A stretch of DNA of 64,000 nucleotides from Arthrobacter globiformis (GTDB lineage Bacteria; Actinomycetota; Actinomycetes; Actinomycetales; Micrococcaceae), in contig NZ_JAUSXI010000001.1 of assembly GCF_030815865.1 (NCBI RefSeq), positions 2,046,001 through 2,110,000 of the forward strand, read 5' to 3'. Position numbers and translations under genes: made by a program. Below the pieces are notes generated by a model. That model saw only the letters and a list, made by a program, of their open reading frames with translations, was not told the origin of the DNA and searched no databases. Below are positions 10,122-20,794 of this stretch, one piece after another (within the stretch, counting starts at the first letter, position 1; each line of letters opens with the position of its first letter).

Positions 10122-11147
10122 ATGAGCAGGCGTGTACTGGTACTTGCCCATACCGGCCGCGAGGAATCCCTGAAAGCGGCCTGGGAGGCATGTGCCCAGC
10201 TCCACGCCTTCGGCATCATCCCCGTCATGCAGAAGTCCGAACTGGGCGACATGGAGGGCTTCTTTGGGCAGCTGGAGGAGCCGGTCGAAATCCTCCACGA
10301 CCATATCCAGCTTCCGGACGTCGAACTGGTCATGGTGCTGGGCGGGGACGGGACCATCCTGCGGGCGGCTGAGCTGGTCCGCGAAGTGGATGTGCCGCTG
10401 CTGGGCGTGAACCTTGGCCATGTCGGCTTTCTCGCCGAAAGTGAGCGTGCGGATCTCGCCCAGACGGTCGAATGGATCGCCAGCCGTGAATACACGGTGG
10501 AGGAGCGCATGACCATCGACGTCCAGGTCTGGGTCCGCGGCCAGAAGATCTGGCATACCTGGGCCCTGAACGAGGCCGCCATCGAAAAAGGCGACCGCGA
10601 GCGCATGCTGGAACTGGTCACCGAGGTGGACGAACGCCCGCTGACCTCCTTCGGCTGCGACGGCTTGGTGCTGGCCACCCCCACCGGATCCACGGCCTAC
10701 GCGTTCTCTGCCGGCGGCCCCGTCGTGTGGCCGGAAGTGGAGGCCCTCCTGATTGTGCCGATCAGCGCGCATGCCCTCTTCGCCAAGCCGTTGGTGGTTT
10801 CGCCCCGTTCCAGGCTGGCTGTGGAAGTCCTCAACAGGACGGACGCCGTGGGCGTGTTGTGGTGTGACGGCAGACGTTCCGTGGACCTGCCTCCAGGCGC
10901 CCGCGTGGAGGTCACCAGGTCCGCCACGCCTGTCCGCCTGGCCCGCACGCACCAGACCCCGTTCTCGGCGCGGCTGGTCCGCAAGTTCCAGCTTCCCATC
11001 CATGGCTGGCGCGGCCCCGTACCTCAATCCGAGGAAATCCATACCGGTCCAGTGCCGATTGTGCGCACGCCCCGGACCGTGGCGCCGCCTTCGGGCCTTC
11101 GGGCGCACGAACCCGGTTCAGAATCCGATCCTCCGACTGAAAAGTGA
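10122..11147 (+). CDS. nadK: NAD kinase
   Basis: A 341-aa ATP-NAD kinase that makes NADP. The signature GGDGTILRAAE and the glycine-rich GLVLATPTGSTAYAFSAGGP are intact. I chose the ATG at 10122 (MSRRVLVLAH), preceded by GAGAGCGGAA; an upstream in-frame extension would overlap tlyA. A C-terminal tail of about 45 residues beyond the kinase fold is rich in Pro and probably disordered. It lies in the conserved order tlyA-nadK-recN, with recN 3 nt downstream. Confidence 0.95.
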   Translation: MSRRVLVLAHTGREESLKAAWEACAQLHAFGIIPVMQKSELGDMEGFFGQLEEPVEILHDHIQLPDVELVMVLGGDGTILRAAELVREVDVPLLGVNLGHVGFLAESERADLAQTVEWIASREYTVEERMTIDVQVWVRGQKIWHTWALNEAAIEKGDRERMLELVTEVDERPLTSFGCDGLVLATPTGSTAYAFSAGGPVVWPEVEALLIVPISAHALFAKPLVVSPRSRLAVEVLNRTDAVGVLWCDGRRSVDLPPGARVEVTRSATPVRLARTHQTPFSARLVRKFQLPIHGWRGPVPQSEEIHTGPVPIVRTPRTVAPPSGLRAHEPGSESDPPTEK

Positions 11148-11150
11148 ACC

Positions 11151-12890
11151 ATGCTTGAAGAACTGAGAATCCGCGATCTCGGCGTCATCACCGACGCCAC
11201 GCTGCCGCTGGGCCCCGGGCTCAGCGTGGTCACCGGCGAGACCGGTGCCGGCAAGACCATGGTGGTCACCGCCGTCGGGCTGCTGTTGGGAGCCCGGTCT
11301 GACGCCGGCGCCGTGCGCAGCGGTGCCAAGAGCGCCTCTGCCGAAGCGGTGGTGCAGTTGCAGTCCGGGCATTTCGCCCTGGAACGCGCCAGGGACGCCG
11401 GTGCTGAGGTTGAGGAGTTCGACGGCGGCGCGGAACTGCTGCTGTCGCGGCGGCTGGGTGCCGACGGACGCAGCAGGGCCTTCCTCGGCGGGCGGGCCGC
11501 TCCGGTAGGGGTGCTGGCCGAAATCGGCGAGTCCCTCGTGGTGGTGCACGGGCAGACAGACCAGATCCGGCTCAAGGGTGCCGTGGCACAGCGCGAAGCC
11601 CTCGACAAGTTCGCAGGGGGTGGGCTGGCGTCGGCGCTCAGCGGATTCCAGGACCTTTACACGTCCTGGAAATCCAGCCAGGCAGAGCTGGACTCACTGC
11701 GCAGCGCGGAGCGCGAGCGGCTCCGCGAGGCTGAGTCCCTGGAGGCCGCGCTGGCGGAGATCGACGCCGTGGACCCGCAGGCGGGGGAGGACGAGGCCCT
11801 GAAGGCCGAGGCCGTGAAGCTGGCCAATGTCGAGGAACTCCGCATCGCCGCCAGCACCGCGCACCAGGCCCTCATTGCCGAGGACTTTGGCGAGGCCGGC
11901 GACGCCACGTCGCTTGTCGATGCGGCCAAGCGGACCCTGGAACACGTGGCCGAACACGACGAGGAGCTCGGATCGGCAGCGGCCCGCCTCGCCGAGGTGG
12001 GATTCCTGCTCAACGACATCGCCACCGAGCTGGCCAGCTACCAGGCCGGGCTGGACTCGGAGGGACCGGAGCGCCTGGCCGAAATCGAGGAACGCCGGGC
12101 GTCCCTGGCCAAGCTGGTCCGGAAGTACGCGCCGAGCATCGACGAGGTCCTTGAATGGGCGGAGAACGCCCGGGCGCGCTTTGACGAACTGCAGGGCGAC
12201 TCCACACGGATCGAAAATCTGGAAGCCGAGGTGGCCAGGGCCGCGGCCGAGCTGAAGAAACAGGCCGCGGGTATCAGCAAGGTCCGCACCAAAGCCGCCA
12301 AGGACCTTTCCGCCCGGGTCAGCGCCGAGCTGAAGGCACTCGCCATGGCCGATGCCACCCTGGTGATCACCATCGAGGCCGCCGCCCAGTTGGGACCCCA
12401 CGGCGGGGATGAGATCTCCTTCCTGTTGCAGCCGCACTCCGGCGCCCCCGCCCGGCCGCTGGGCAAGGGCGCGTCCGGCGGTGAGCTCTCCAGGGTCATG
12501 CTGGCCATCGAGGTGGTGCTGGCGGCCGTGGACCCCGTGCCGACGTTCGTGTTCGACGAGGTGGACGCCGGTGTGGGCGGGCGTGCCGCCGTCGAGATCG
12601 GCCGGCGGCTGGCCATGCTGGCGCGCCATGTTCAGGTGCTGGTGGTGACGCACCTGCCGCAGGTTGCGGCGTTCGCCGACCAGCACATCCGTGTGACCAA
12701 GACCTCGGTGCGCGGCTCCGACGGCTCCACCGACAAGGGCTTCACCTCCAGCGACGTCCAGCTCCTGGACGAGGCCGAACGCGTCAGGGAACTGGCCCGG
12801 ATGCTGGCAGGCCAGGAGGACTCCGAAACCGCCCAGGCGCACGCCCAGGAGCTTCTGGACGACGCCAAGCTCCTGCCCCAGCAGGCCTGA
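11151..12890 (+). CDS. recN: DNA repair protein RecN
   Basis: A 579-aa SMC-like ATPase for double-strand break repair. Walker A is TGETGAGKTM, the ABC signature is GASGGELSRV and Walker B is FVFDEVDAGVGG, with HLPQVAAFAD as the switch region. The middle (about residues 160-390) is rich in Glu, Ala and Arg heptads, as expected for the short RecN coiled coil. Length is normal. It starts 3 nt after nadK. No LexA box was noticed near it, as it sits inside an operon. Confidence 0.96.
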   Translation: MLEELRIRDLGVITDATLPLGPGLSVVTGETGAGKTMVVTAVGLLLGARSDAGAVRSGAKSASAEAVVQLQSGHFALERARDAGAEVEEFDGGAELLLSRRLGADGRSRAFLGGRAAPVGVLAEIGESLVVVHGQTDQIRLKGAVAQREALDKFAGGGLASALSGFQDLYTSWKSSQAELDSLRSAERERLREAESLEAALAEIDAVDPQAGEDEALKAEAVKLANVEELRIAASTAHQALIAEDFGEAGDATSLVDAAKRTLEHVAEHDEELGSAAARLAEVGFLLNDIATELASYQAGLDSEGPERLAEIEERRASLAKLVRKYAPSIDEVLEWAENARARFDELQGDSTRIENLEAEVARAAAELKKQAAGISKVRTKAAKDLSARVSAELKALAMADATLVITIEAAAQLGPHGGDEISFLLQPHSGAPARPLGKGASGGELSRVMLAIEVVLAAVDPVPTFVFDEVDAGVGGRAAVEIGRRLAMLARHVQVLVVTHLPQVAAFADQHIRVTKTSVRGSDGSTDKGFTSSDVQLLDEAERVRELARMLAGQEDSETAQAHAQELLDDAKLLPQQA

Positions 12891-12998
12891 GCCCGGTGAA
12901 GGCCCTGCAGTCCCGGGCCAACCCCTTGCCGGGAGCGCGCGGACAGGGAAAACTGAAGCCTTTGGGGACGCATACCCGATCCGTGGAAGGCTCAATTG

Positions 12999-14756
<1,758 letters not shown>

Positions 14757-14788
14757 TTTCACAACACCCATAGAGTAAGGACGGCGCG

Positions 14789-15451
14789 ATGCCCGGCAAT
14801 TCTGAAGACACCCCTGCTGTTCGGCAGGTTTCGGATGCGCCGAGCCCGCGCCGTCTGCTCTCCCGTGAGCGGGTCTACAACGGCCGGATCTGGGACGTTG
14901 TCAGCGACAGCTTCAAGCTCACCGCCGAGGGTGATCCCTTGGTCCGGGACTACATCGAGCACCCCGGGGCCGTCGCTGTGCTCCCCATGAACGACGACGG
15001 CGAGGTGCTGCTGATCAAGCAGTACCGCCACCCGGTGGGCATGGACCTGTGGGAGATTCCCGCTGGCCTGCTCGACGTCGAGGGGGAGGACTTCGTGGTG
15101 GGCGCCGCACGGGAGCTCGCCGAGGAAGCCGACCTGATCGCCAGTGACTGGAATGTCCTGGTGGACTTTTACAATTCGCCCGGATCCTCCAGCGAGGCGA
15201 TCCGCATCTACCTGGCCCGCGGCCTCACCGAGGTCCCGCATCACGAACTCCACGTCCGCACGGATGAGGAAGCGGAAATCGAGCTGCACTGGATCCCGCT
15301 GGAGGATGCCGTTGCCGCAGTGCTGGAGGGACGCCTGCACAACCCGTCCGCCGTCGTCGGAATCCTCGCGGCCGCCGCCGCGAAAGCCGACAGCTTCAGC
15401 GGACTACGGCCGGGCGACGCCCCCTGGCCAGCCCACCCCAGCCAGCGCTGA
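14789..15451 (+). CDS. Nudix hydrolase, ADP-ribose pyrophosphatase type
   Basis: A 220-aa Nudix protein. The Nudix box is in [20 protein letters not shown] then EAD. It carries one extra residue between the first Gly and Glu, as I recall for actinobacterial ADP-ribose pyrophosphatases (Rv1700 type). It probably splits ADP-ribose to AMP and ribose 5-phosphate. TAAGG precedes the ATG. It sits between pyrG and xerD as in M. tuberculosis, and its TGA overlaps the xerD ATG by one base, implying coupled translation. Confidence 0.9.
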   Translation: MPGNSEDTPAVRQVSDAPSPRRLLSRERVYNGRIWDVVSDSFKLTAEGDPLVRDYIEHPGAVAVLPMNDDGEVLLIKQYRHPVGMDLWEIPAGLLDVEGEDFVVGAARELAEEADLIASDWNVLVDFYNSPGSSSEAIRIYLARGLTEVPHHELHVRTDEEAEIELHWIPLEDAVAAVLEGRLHNPSAVVGILAAAAAKADSFSGLRPGDAPWPAHPSQR

Positions 15452-16479
15452 TGTCCGCGGACACGGCGGCACCGGAGAATTCTTCCGCCATGGCGGCAGC
15501 AAAGCTGATAGACGGCGCGGACGCGGCACCGCCGGGACGGCCCCGCACGGCCATTGACCGCGGCGTGACCGACTACCTCCAGCACATGGGCGTCGAACGA
15601 GGCCTGGCCGCGAACACGCTGTCTGCGTACCGCCGTGACCTCGCCCGGTACTCGACCTACCTCGCCGCGCAGGGCCTCAACAACCCGGCTGACATCACCC
15701 GCCACCACGTCACGGGCTTCGCCCAAGCGCTCTCCGACGGAGCCGACGGCGGCACTCCCCTAGGGGTGCGTTCCGCAGCGCGGACCGTGGTGGCCGTCCG
15801 CGGACTCCATCGCTTTTGGGCGCTGGAAGGGATGACGACGGCGGACCCCGCCAGCGACGTCCACCCGCCGATGCCCGGCAAACGGCTGCCCAAGGCCATC
15901 ACCGTGGAGGAAGTCACCAGGATCCTGGAAGCCGCCGGTACTGACACCGCAACCGGCCTCCGGGACCGGGCGCTGCTCGAATTCCTCTACTCCACCGGAG
16001 CCCGGATCAGCGAAGCCGTGGGCCTGGACGTCGACGACCTCTCGGTGCAGGCCGCCGAATCCGGCCCGGCCATCGTGCGGCTGTTTGGCAAGGGCTCCAA
16101 GGAACGCCTCGTCCCGCTCGGCTCATTCGCGGCCCGCGCCCTGGACGCCTACCTGGTCCGGGGCCGCCCACTGCTCGTGGGGAAAGGCAAGGGCACCCCT
16201 GCGCTGTTCCTCAACGCAAGGGGCGGGCGCATCAGCCGGCAAAGCGCCTGGACCATCCTGAAAGCCGCGGCGGACAAGGCCCATATCACCAAGGATGTGT
16301 CCCCGCACACGCTGCGGCACTCCTTCGCCACCCACCTGCTCGAAGGCGGAGCGGATGTCCGCGTGGTCCAGGAGCTGCTCGGCCATGCCTCGGTGACCAC
16401 CACACAGGTGTATACCCTGGTGACCGCCGACACGCTGCGGGAAGTCTACGCCGCAGCACACCCCCGGGCACTGGGGTAG
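15451..16479 (+). CDS. xerD: Site-specific tyrosine recombinase XerD
   Basis: A 342-aa integrase-family recombinase that acts with XerC at dif to resolve chromosome dimers. The catalytic set is visible: Arg in STGARISEA, Lys in [41 protein letters not shown] with the Tyr nucleophile. The N-terminal SAM-like domain ([20 protein letters not shown]) follows an extra 35-residue disordered lead, so the native start may be internal. The downstream gap to 16536 has short CTGGGGTAG direct repeats. Confidence 0.94.
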   Translation: MSADTAAPENSSAMAAAKLIDGADAAPPGRPRTAIDRGVTDYLQHMGVERGLAANTLSAYRRDLARYSTYLAAQGLNNPADITRHHVTGFAQALSDGADGGTPLGVRSAARTVVAVRGLHRFWALEGMTTADPASDVHPPMPGKRLPKAITVEEVTRILEAAGTDTATGLRDRALLEFLYSTGARISEAVGLDVDDLSVQAAESGPAIVRLFGKGSKERLVPLGSFAARALDAYLVRGRPLLVGKGKGTPALFLNARGGRISRQSAWTILKAAADKAHITKDVSPHTLRHSFATHLLEGGADVRVVQELLGHASVTTTQVYTLVTADTLREVYAAAHPRALG

Positions 16480-16522
16480 GCCCAGCTGGGGAAGCCCAGT
16501 GCTGGGGTAGCGCCAGCAACGC

Positions 16523-16528
16523 TAGGCT
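16523..16528 (+). promoter_or_regulatory. Candidate -10 element for a leaderless Nudix transcript
   Basis: TAGGCT ends 7 nt before the ATG at 16536; no ribosome binding site is visible. Consistent with a leaderless start. By-eye prediction. Confidence 0.4.
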
Positions 16529-16535
16529 GGTCTGC

Positions 16536-17285
16536 ATGACTTCCGTGCCCGTCACCCTCTGCTTCCTGCTACGGGAACGCGCGGAGGTTGGGCTCGAGGT
16601 GCTCCTTGGCCTGAAGAGGACCGGTTTCGGAACCGGCAAAATTGTTGGACTCGGCGGCCACGTGGAGGCCGGCGAGACCGATGCACAGGCGGCGTGCCGG
16701 GAGGTGCTGGAGGAAGCCGGCGTCGTGGTCCTCGAGGAGGACCTGTTCGACGCGGGAACAGTGGAGTTCATTTTTCCCGCCCGCCCTGACTGGAACATGT
16801 CCTCCAGCCTGTTCACCACCCGCCGGTGGGCCGGTGAGCCCGTCGAGAGCTCCGAGATCATTCCGGAGTGGTTCCTGGTTTCCGCCCTTCCGCTGGAGCG
16901 CATGTGGCAGGATGCGGAGCACTGGCTGCCCCTGGCGCTGGCCGGGAGCGTCGTCGATGCCGTCATCACCCTGAACGGGGACAATGAGACCGTGGCGTCC
17001 CGCCGAATATTCTTTCCGGGCCGTGTAACCGCCCGTTCCCTGGCGGAAACTATACGGTTAGCCTGCCAGGTCAGGACACTACTTCTTACTTTGGGGGAGA
17101 TGTGGATTCGGAACGCGAACTGGCGTTCATCGCCGTTCACAGGGACAGCTATCCGCGGGTTTACAGGTACGTGCGGCGGCGGGTGGAATCGCCGGAGCTC
17201 GCTGAAGAGCTCGCCGCCGACGTGTTCCGTGTCGTATGGCAGAAATGGCACGACCAGCCGCACTCGGACATCGCCTGGCTGCTGA
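16536..17285 (+). CDS. Nudix hydrolase, MTH1-like 8-oxo-dGTP diphosphatase, with overlong C-terminus
   Basis: The first roughly 155 residues match the MTH1/MutT subgroup: Nudix box GGHVEAGETDAQAACREVLE then EAG, and a C-terminal MWQDAEHWLPL block equivalent to MTH1 MWADD. It would remove oxidised purine nucleotides. MTH1-like proteins are about 155-170 residues, but this frame stays open to 17285 (249 aa), running 184 nt into the sigma-factor gene in another frame. The extra residues are Arg/Ser/Thr/Gly-rich and look like read-through of the sigma coding sequence. A single-base shift just after the Nudix fold would reach a TAA near 17030, so a lost stop or a sequencing indel is possible. Confidence 0.75.
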   Translation: MTSVPVTLCFLLRERAEVGLEVLLGLKRTGFGTGKIVGLGGHVEAGETDAQAACREVLEEAGVVVLEEDLFDAGTVEFIFPARPDWNMSSSLFTTRRWAGEPVESSEIIPEWFLVSALPLERMWQDAEHWLPLALAGSVVDAVITLNGDNETVASRRIFFPGRVTARSLAETIRLACQVRTLLLTLGEMWIRNANWRSSPFTGTAIRGFTGTCGGGWNRRSSLKSSPPTCSVSYGRNGTTSRTRTSPGC

Positions 17286-17626
17286 CCGTGGCGCGGAACC
17301 TCATCGGAAACGCCTACCGGAGCCGCGACCGCCTCGTGGCGCTGCAGGCAAAGCTCCGGGCGTCCGCCGAGCTCCGCTCCGGCGCGGAGTCCGAGGACCT
17401 GGCGGTCCACGACGCCATGGCCGCGCTGCGCGACAGCGAGCGCGACATCCTGCAATTGGCCTACTGGGACGAATTGAGCGTGACGGAGATTGCCGGCGTT
17501 CTTCAGTGCAGCAAGGCCGCTGCCAAGGTCCGCCTGCACCGCGCCAGGGCCGCCTTCCGCAAGCAAATGCCGGCGACCCCAGGGCCGGGCAGACACAACT
17601 CGCTCACACAGAAGATGGGTGCATGA
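17102..17626 (+). CDS. ECF-type RNA polymerase sigma factor
   Basis: A 174-aa sigma-70 family protein with only regions 2 and 4. Region 2 runs from about residue 10 to 80 (YVRRRVESPELAEELAADVF, then WLLTVARNLIGNAYRSRDR); region 4 is about 115-165 (LRDSERDILQLAYWDELSVT, then CSKAAAKVRLHRARAAF). It starts at GTG 17102, with GGGGGAG directly upstream. The start codon lies inside the overlong Nudix frame. The next gene starts one base after its stop and encodes a membrane-anchored protein, the usual place for an anti-sigma factor. Its target promoter motif is unknown. Confidence 0.88.
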   Translation: MDSERELAFIAVHRDSYPRVYRYVRRRVESPELAEELAADVFRVVWQKWHDQPHSDIAWLLTVARNLIGNAYRSRDRLVALQAKLRASAELRSGAESEDLAVHDAMAALRDSERDILQLAYWDELSVTEIAGVLQCSKAAAKVRLHRARAAFRKQMPATPGPGRHNSLTQKMGA

Positions 17627-17627
17627 G

Positions 17628-18590
17628 ATGGATCCGATCAAAAACCTGATTTCCGGGTCTGACCCGCTCCGCAACGATCCTGCCGCCGTGCCCGATGCCG
17701 ACGAGGCCCTGCGGGGGGTCACCACCGGGGCCCCGATGTTCACGGACAGCCTGCCGCCGAATGTCTTGCAATTCGAGGACCGGAAACGGCGGCGGGCGCG
17801 CGTGGCCGGTGGGCTGACCCTGGCCGCCGCGGCGGTGACCGCCGGCGTTCTGGTGGCGACGAACCTCGGACCGCTGGTATCGGCTCCCGCTCCGGCGGGC
17901 ACCGTGTTGCCGTCCGCTTCCGAAACGGCGGGGCCGGCCACACAAACGCCGACGGCTACGCCCTCCGCAACACCGTCGGCGACAGCAACGCCGACGCCGC
18001 CCCCCACTGCCGCCGCAGCTTCATGGACCACCTTCACGGACGCCACCGGCCAAGCCACCTTTGAACATCCGCTGGGGTGGACCGTGTCCCAATCGCCGCA
18101 GACAATCGCGGGGGGTTCCTACAACATCGTCGAGGTGAAGAATGCCGCCGGCAAGACCGTGGCCACTTTGCGGTTGGTCTACGACGTCACGGGTGGCCCG
18201 GTGTGCCCGGACCCGAAACCCTACCAGACCCTCGACACGGTGGTCGTTGACATTCCGCAGAAGGCGGCCAAGCTCAAGGAACACCCCCAAGGCCCGTCCG
18301 CCTTCGTCTTCCGCGTGATCCAGGGTGACAAGGTCTACGGATCCGTCGCCCTGGCTGACGGAGATTTGGCGCCGCAGACCACGACATGTGGCCTGTACAA
18401 CGGCATTCTCGGCCCGGACAACGTTCCCATCGCACACTTTGGCGACACGGTCTGGCTCACGTCGGACGGAAGGGAGGCTCCGCTGACATTTGATTCCGTT
18501 GCCGCTGCGAAGGCCTATATGGGTACGCAGGAGTACAAGGACGTCAAGCGCATGCTGGTCTCCCTGGCGCTGAAGCCCGCTGCCTCCTGA
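17628..18590 (+). CDS. Membrane-anchored hypothetical protein, possible sigma-factor partner
   Basis: A 320-aa protein with a cytoplasmic N-terminus of about 58 residues, one transmembrane helix (about 60-80), a Pro/Thr/Ser/Ala linker (about 85-125) and an extracytoplasmic domain (about 125-320) containing TFEHPLGWTVSQSPQ. It starts one nt after the sigma gene, so it is probably co-translated. The short cytoplasmic arm lacks the HxxxCxxC zinc anti-sigma motif, so regulation of the sigma factor is suggested only by position. I do not recognise the outer domain; it may sense a cell-wall or surface signal. Confidence 0.75.
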   Translation: MDPIKNLISGSDPLRNDPAAVPDADEALRGVTTGAPMFTDSLPPNVLQFEDRKRRRARVAGGLTLAAAAVTAGVLVATNLGPLVSAPAPAGTVLPSASETAGPATQTPTATPSATPSATATPTPPPTAAAASWTTFTDATGQATFEHPLGWTVSQSPQTIAGGSYNIVEVKNAAGKTVATLRLVYDVTGGPVCPDPKPYQTLDTVVVDIPQKAAKLKEHPQGPSAFVFRVIQGDKVYGSVALADGDLAPQTTTCGLYNGILGPDNVPIAHFGDTVWLTSDGREAPLTFDSVAAAKAYMGTQEYKDVKRMLVSLALKPAAS

Positions 18591-18606
18591 GACCCGCGAT
18601 AAAGGA

Positions 18607-18642
18607 GCCGGGCCGGCCACCCCGAAAGGTGACCGGCCCGGC
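18607..18642. terminator. Bidirectional hairpin between convergent operons
   Basis: GCCGGGCCGG (18607-18616) pairs with CCGGCCCGGC (18633-18642), with a further CACC/GGTG pairing inside. It lies between the stops of the convergent sigma-partner and prpC genes, so it probably ends both transcripts. No T tract. Confidence 0.75.
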
Positions 18643-18666
18643 GTCGTACGCGTTACAGGTGAGGGG

Positions 18667-19818
18667 CTACGGCACATGCCGTTCGTCCGGACCGTTGTAG
18701 GCGCTCAGCGGGCGGATGAGCGAGTTCGCGTTCAGCTGCTCCATGAAGTGGGCGGTCCAGCCCGTGATCCGGCTGGCCACGAACAGCGGCGTGAACATGT
18801 TCGTGTCGAAGCCCATGAGGTGGTACGTGGGGCCGGCCGGGTAGTCGAGGTTCGGTTTAATGCCTTTGGCCTCGTCCATGGCCGATTCGAGCCCGTTATA
18901 CAGGCCCAGCAGCTCGGGCCGGCCGTAGTGGGCAATCATCTTATCGAGTGCGGCCTTCATGGTGGGCACGCGGGAGTCGCCGTGCTTGTAGACCCGGTGG
19001 CCGAAGCCCATGACCTTCTTTTTCTCGGCCAGGGCGTTTTCCATCCATGCCTTGGCGCGGTCGGCGGCTTCCTCGAGGGACTCCTCGGGCCGGATGCCGA
19101 TCTCGTCGAAGGTGTGCATCACGGCCTCGTTGGCTCCGCCGTGCAGCGGCCCCTTGAGAGCACCAATGGCGCCGGTCACCGCCGAATGGAGGTCGGACAG
19201 CGTGGACATGATGACGCGCCCGGCGAAGGTGGAGGCGTTGAAGGAGTGCTCTGCGTAAAGAATCATGGAGACGTTGAAGGCCTCCACCACCTCGGCGACG
19301 GCCTCCTCGCCGAAGGTCATCCACAGGAAATTGGCCGAGTACCCCAGGTCATCCCTCGGCTCCACCGGATCAACGGGGCGCCCGGCCGCGTGGCGGCGCC
19401 GCTGGTCGTACGCCACCACGGCCGGCATCGCGGCAAACAGGTCCAGGGCCTTGGCCATGTTGGCCTCCCGGGAGGAATCCTCCGCGAGACTGTGGCGGGC
19501 GCCCATCACCGATGCCGCGGTGCGGCAGACATCCATGGGGTGCGCCGTCGTCGGCAGGGCATCAATCACCTGCTTGACCACGGGATCCAGCGGCCGGCCA
19601 GCGCGCTCGCGGGCCGTGAAGTCAGCCAGCTGGCCGGAAGACGGCAGCTCGCCGTTCCACAGGAGGTAAGCGACCTCTTCGAAGCTGCACCTGGCGGCGA
19701 GCTCCTGCACGGGGTAGCCGCGGTACAGCAATGAGTTCGTGTCGGGATTGACCTTCGATACCGCGGTGTAGTCCACCACGACGCCATCAAGGCCCTTCTT
19801 GATCTCTTCTTCAGCCAT
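18667..19818 (-). CDS. prpC: 2-methylcitrate synthase (citrate synthase family)
   Basis: A 383-aa citrate synthase-fold enzyme that condenses propionyl-CoA with oxaloacetate, the first step of the methylcitrate cycle. Active-site blocks are visible: LHGGANEAVM (His), VMGFGHRVYKHGDSR (His) and the Asp in GFDTNMFTPLFV. The start at 19818 (MAEEEIKKG) has AGGAG 8 nt upstream. It is the last gene of gntR-prpD-prpB-prpC, which is why I prefer methylcitrate over citrate synthase; the fold alone does not separate them. Confidence 0.92.
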   Translation of the reverse strand: MAEEEIKKGLDGVVVDYTAVSKVNPDTNSLLYRGYPVQELAARCSFEEVAYLLWNGELPSSGQLADFTARERAGRPLDPVVKQVIDALPTTAHPMDVCRTAASVMGARHSLAEDSSREANMAKALDLFAAMPAVVAYDQRRRHAAGRPVDPVEPRDDLGYSANFLWMTFGEEAVAEVVEAFNVSMILYAEHSFNASTFAGRVIMSTLSDLHSAVTGAIGALKGPLHGGANEAVMHTFDEIGIRPEESLEEAADRAKAWMENALAEKKKVMGFGHRVYKHGDSRVPTMKAALDKMIAHYGRPELLGLYNGLESAMDEAKGIKPNLDYPAGPTYHLMGFDTNMFTPLFVASRITGWTAHFMEQLNANSLIRPLSAYNGPDERHVP

Positions 19819-19888
19819 GCTGAACTCCTTTGTTCCTTGCGTCCGATTACCGGCCGGAAGGGCCGGTGGTCCTGCGGGAATCTGGGCG

Positions 19889-20794
19889 TCAGTCGTTTCC
19901 GGGGATCCGGAAGTTGAAGACACCGGTATCAAAGCGGTTGTAGGCCTCGTAATCCACCAGGTCGTACAGCCGCGCGCGCGTCAGCATGCTCCCTACCTGC
20001 GCTTCCTGCGTTCCGTCAGCCTTAATTGAGTCCAGCGTACGCTCAGCGGCCCCCATGGCACTACGGAGCAGGGTCACTGGATAAATCACCATGTTCACGC
20101 CCACAGCCTGCAGCTGGTCCACGGTGAAAAGGTCGCTCTTGCCGAACTCGGTCATGTTGGCCAAGATCGGCACGTCCACGGCGTCGCGTATAGCCTGGAA
20201 CTCCGCCAAGTCCGCCATGGCTTCCGGGAAGATCGCGTCGGCGCCGGCCTCGACGAGGGCCCTGGCCCGGTCTTTCGCTGCTTCCAGACCTTCTACCGCA
20301 CGGATGTCGGTGCGTGCCATGATCAGGAAGTTCGGGTCCCGCCGCGCATCCGCCGCGGCGCGGATCCGCTTGGTGGCGGTGTCCAGGTCCACGACGTTCT
20401 TGCCGTCGAGGTGGCCGCAGCGCTTGGGGTTGAACTGGTCCTCGATGTGGCAGCCCGCGAGCCCGGCGTTTTCCAGTTCCTGCACGCTGCGGGCCACGTT
20501 CATGGGCTCGCCGAACCCGGTGTCCGCATCCACGATGCAGGGCAGGTCGGTCATCCGGGCGATCTGTCCTGCCCGGGTGGCCACCTCGGTGAGCGTGGTC
20601 AGCCCGATGTCCGGCAGGCCCAAGTCGTTCGCTAGGACGGCGCCGGAAATGTACACCCCGGCGAAGCCCTTCTCCTCGATCAGCCGGGCCGAGAGCGGGT
20701 TGAACGCTCCGGGGAACTGCTGGATGGTTCCGGAAGCCAGCAGTTCACGGAAGCGAAGCCGCTTCTGCTCGGGGGTGGCTTTTGAGTACAGCAT
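19889..20794 (-). CDS. prpB: 2-methylisocitrate lyase
   Basis: A 301-aa isocitrate lyase-superfamily enzyme that cleaves 2-methylisocitrate to pyruvate and succinate. The catalytic loop motif appears as KRCGHLDGK, and metal-binding acids lie in PCIVDADTGFGEP. The ATG at 20794 immediately follows the prpD stop, indicating coupled translation. Length is typical. It supplies pyruvate and succinate to central metabolism, fitting the nearby dctA and pyc genes. Confidence 0.95.
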   Translation of the reverse strand: MLYSKATPEQKRLRFRELLASGTIQQFPGAFNPLSARLIEEKGFAGVYISGAVLANDLGLPDIGLTTLTEVATRAGQIARMTDLPCIVDADTGFGEPMNVARSVQELENAGLAGCHIEDQFNPKRCGHLDGKNVVDLDTATKRIRAAADARRDPNFLIMARTDIRAVEGLEAAKDRARALVEAGADAIFPEAMADLAEFQAIRDAVDVPILANMTEFGKSDLFTVDQLQAVGVNMVIYPVTLLRSAMGAAERTLDSIKADGTQEAQVGSMLTRARLYDLVDYEAYNRFDTGVFNFRIPGND

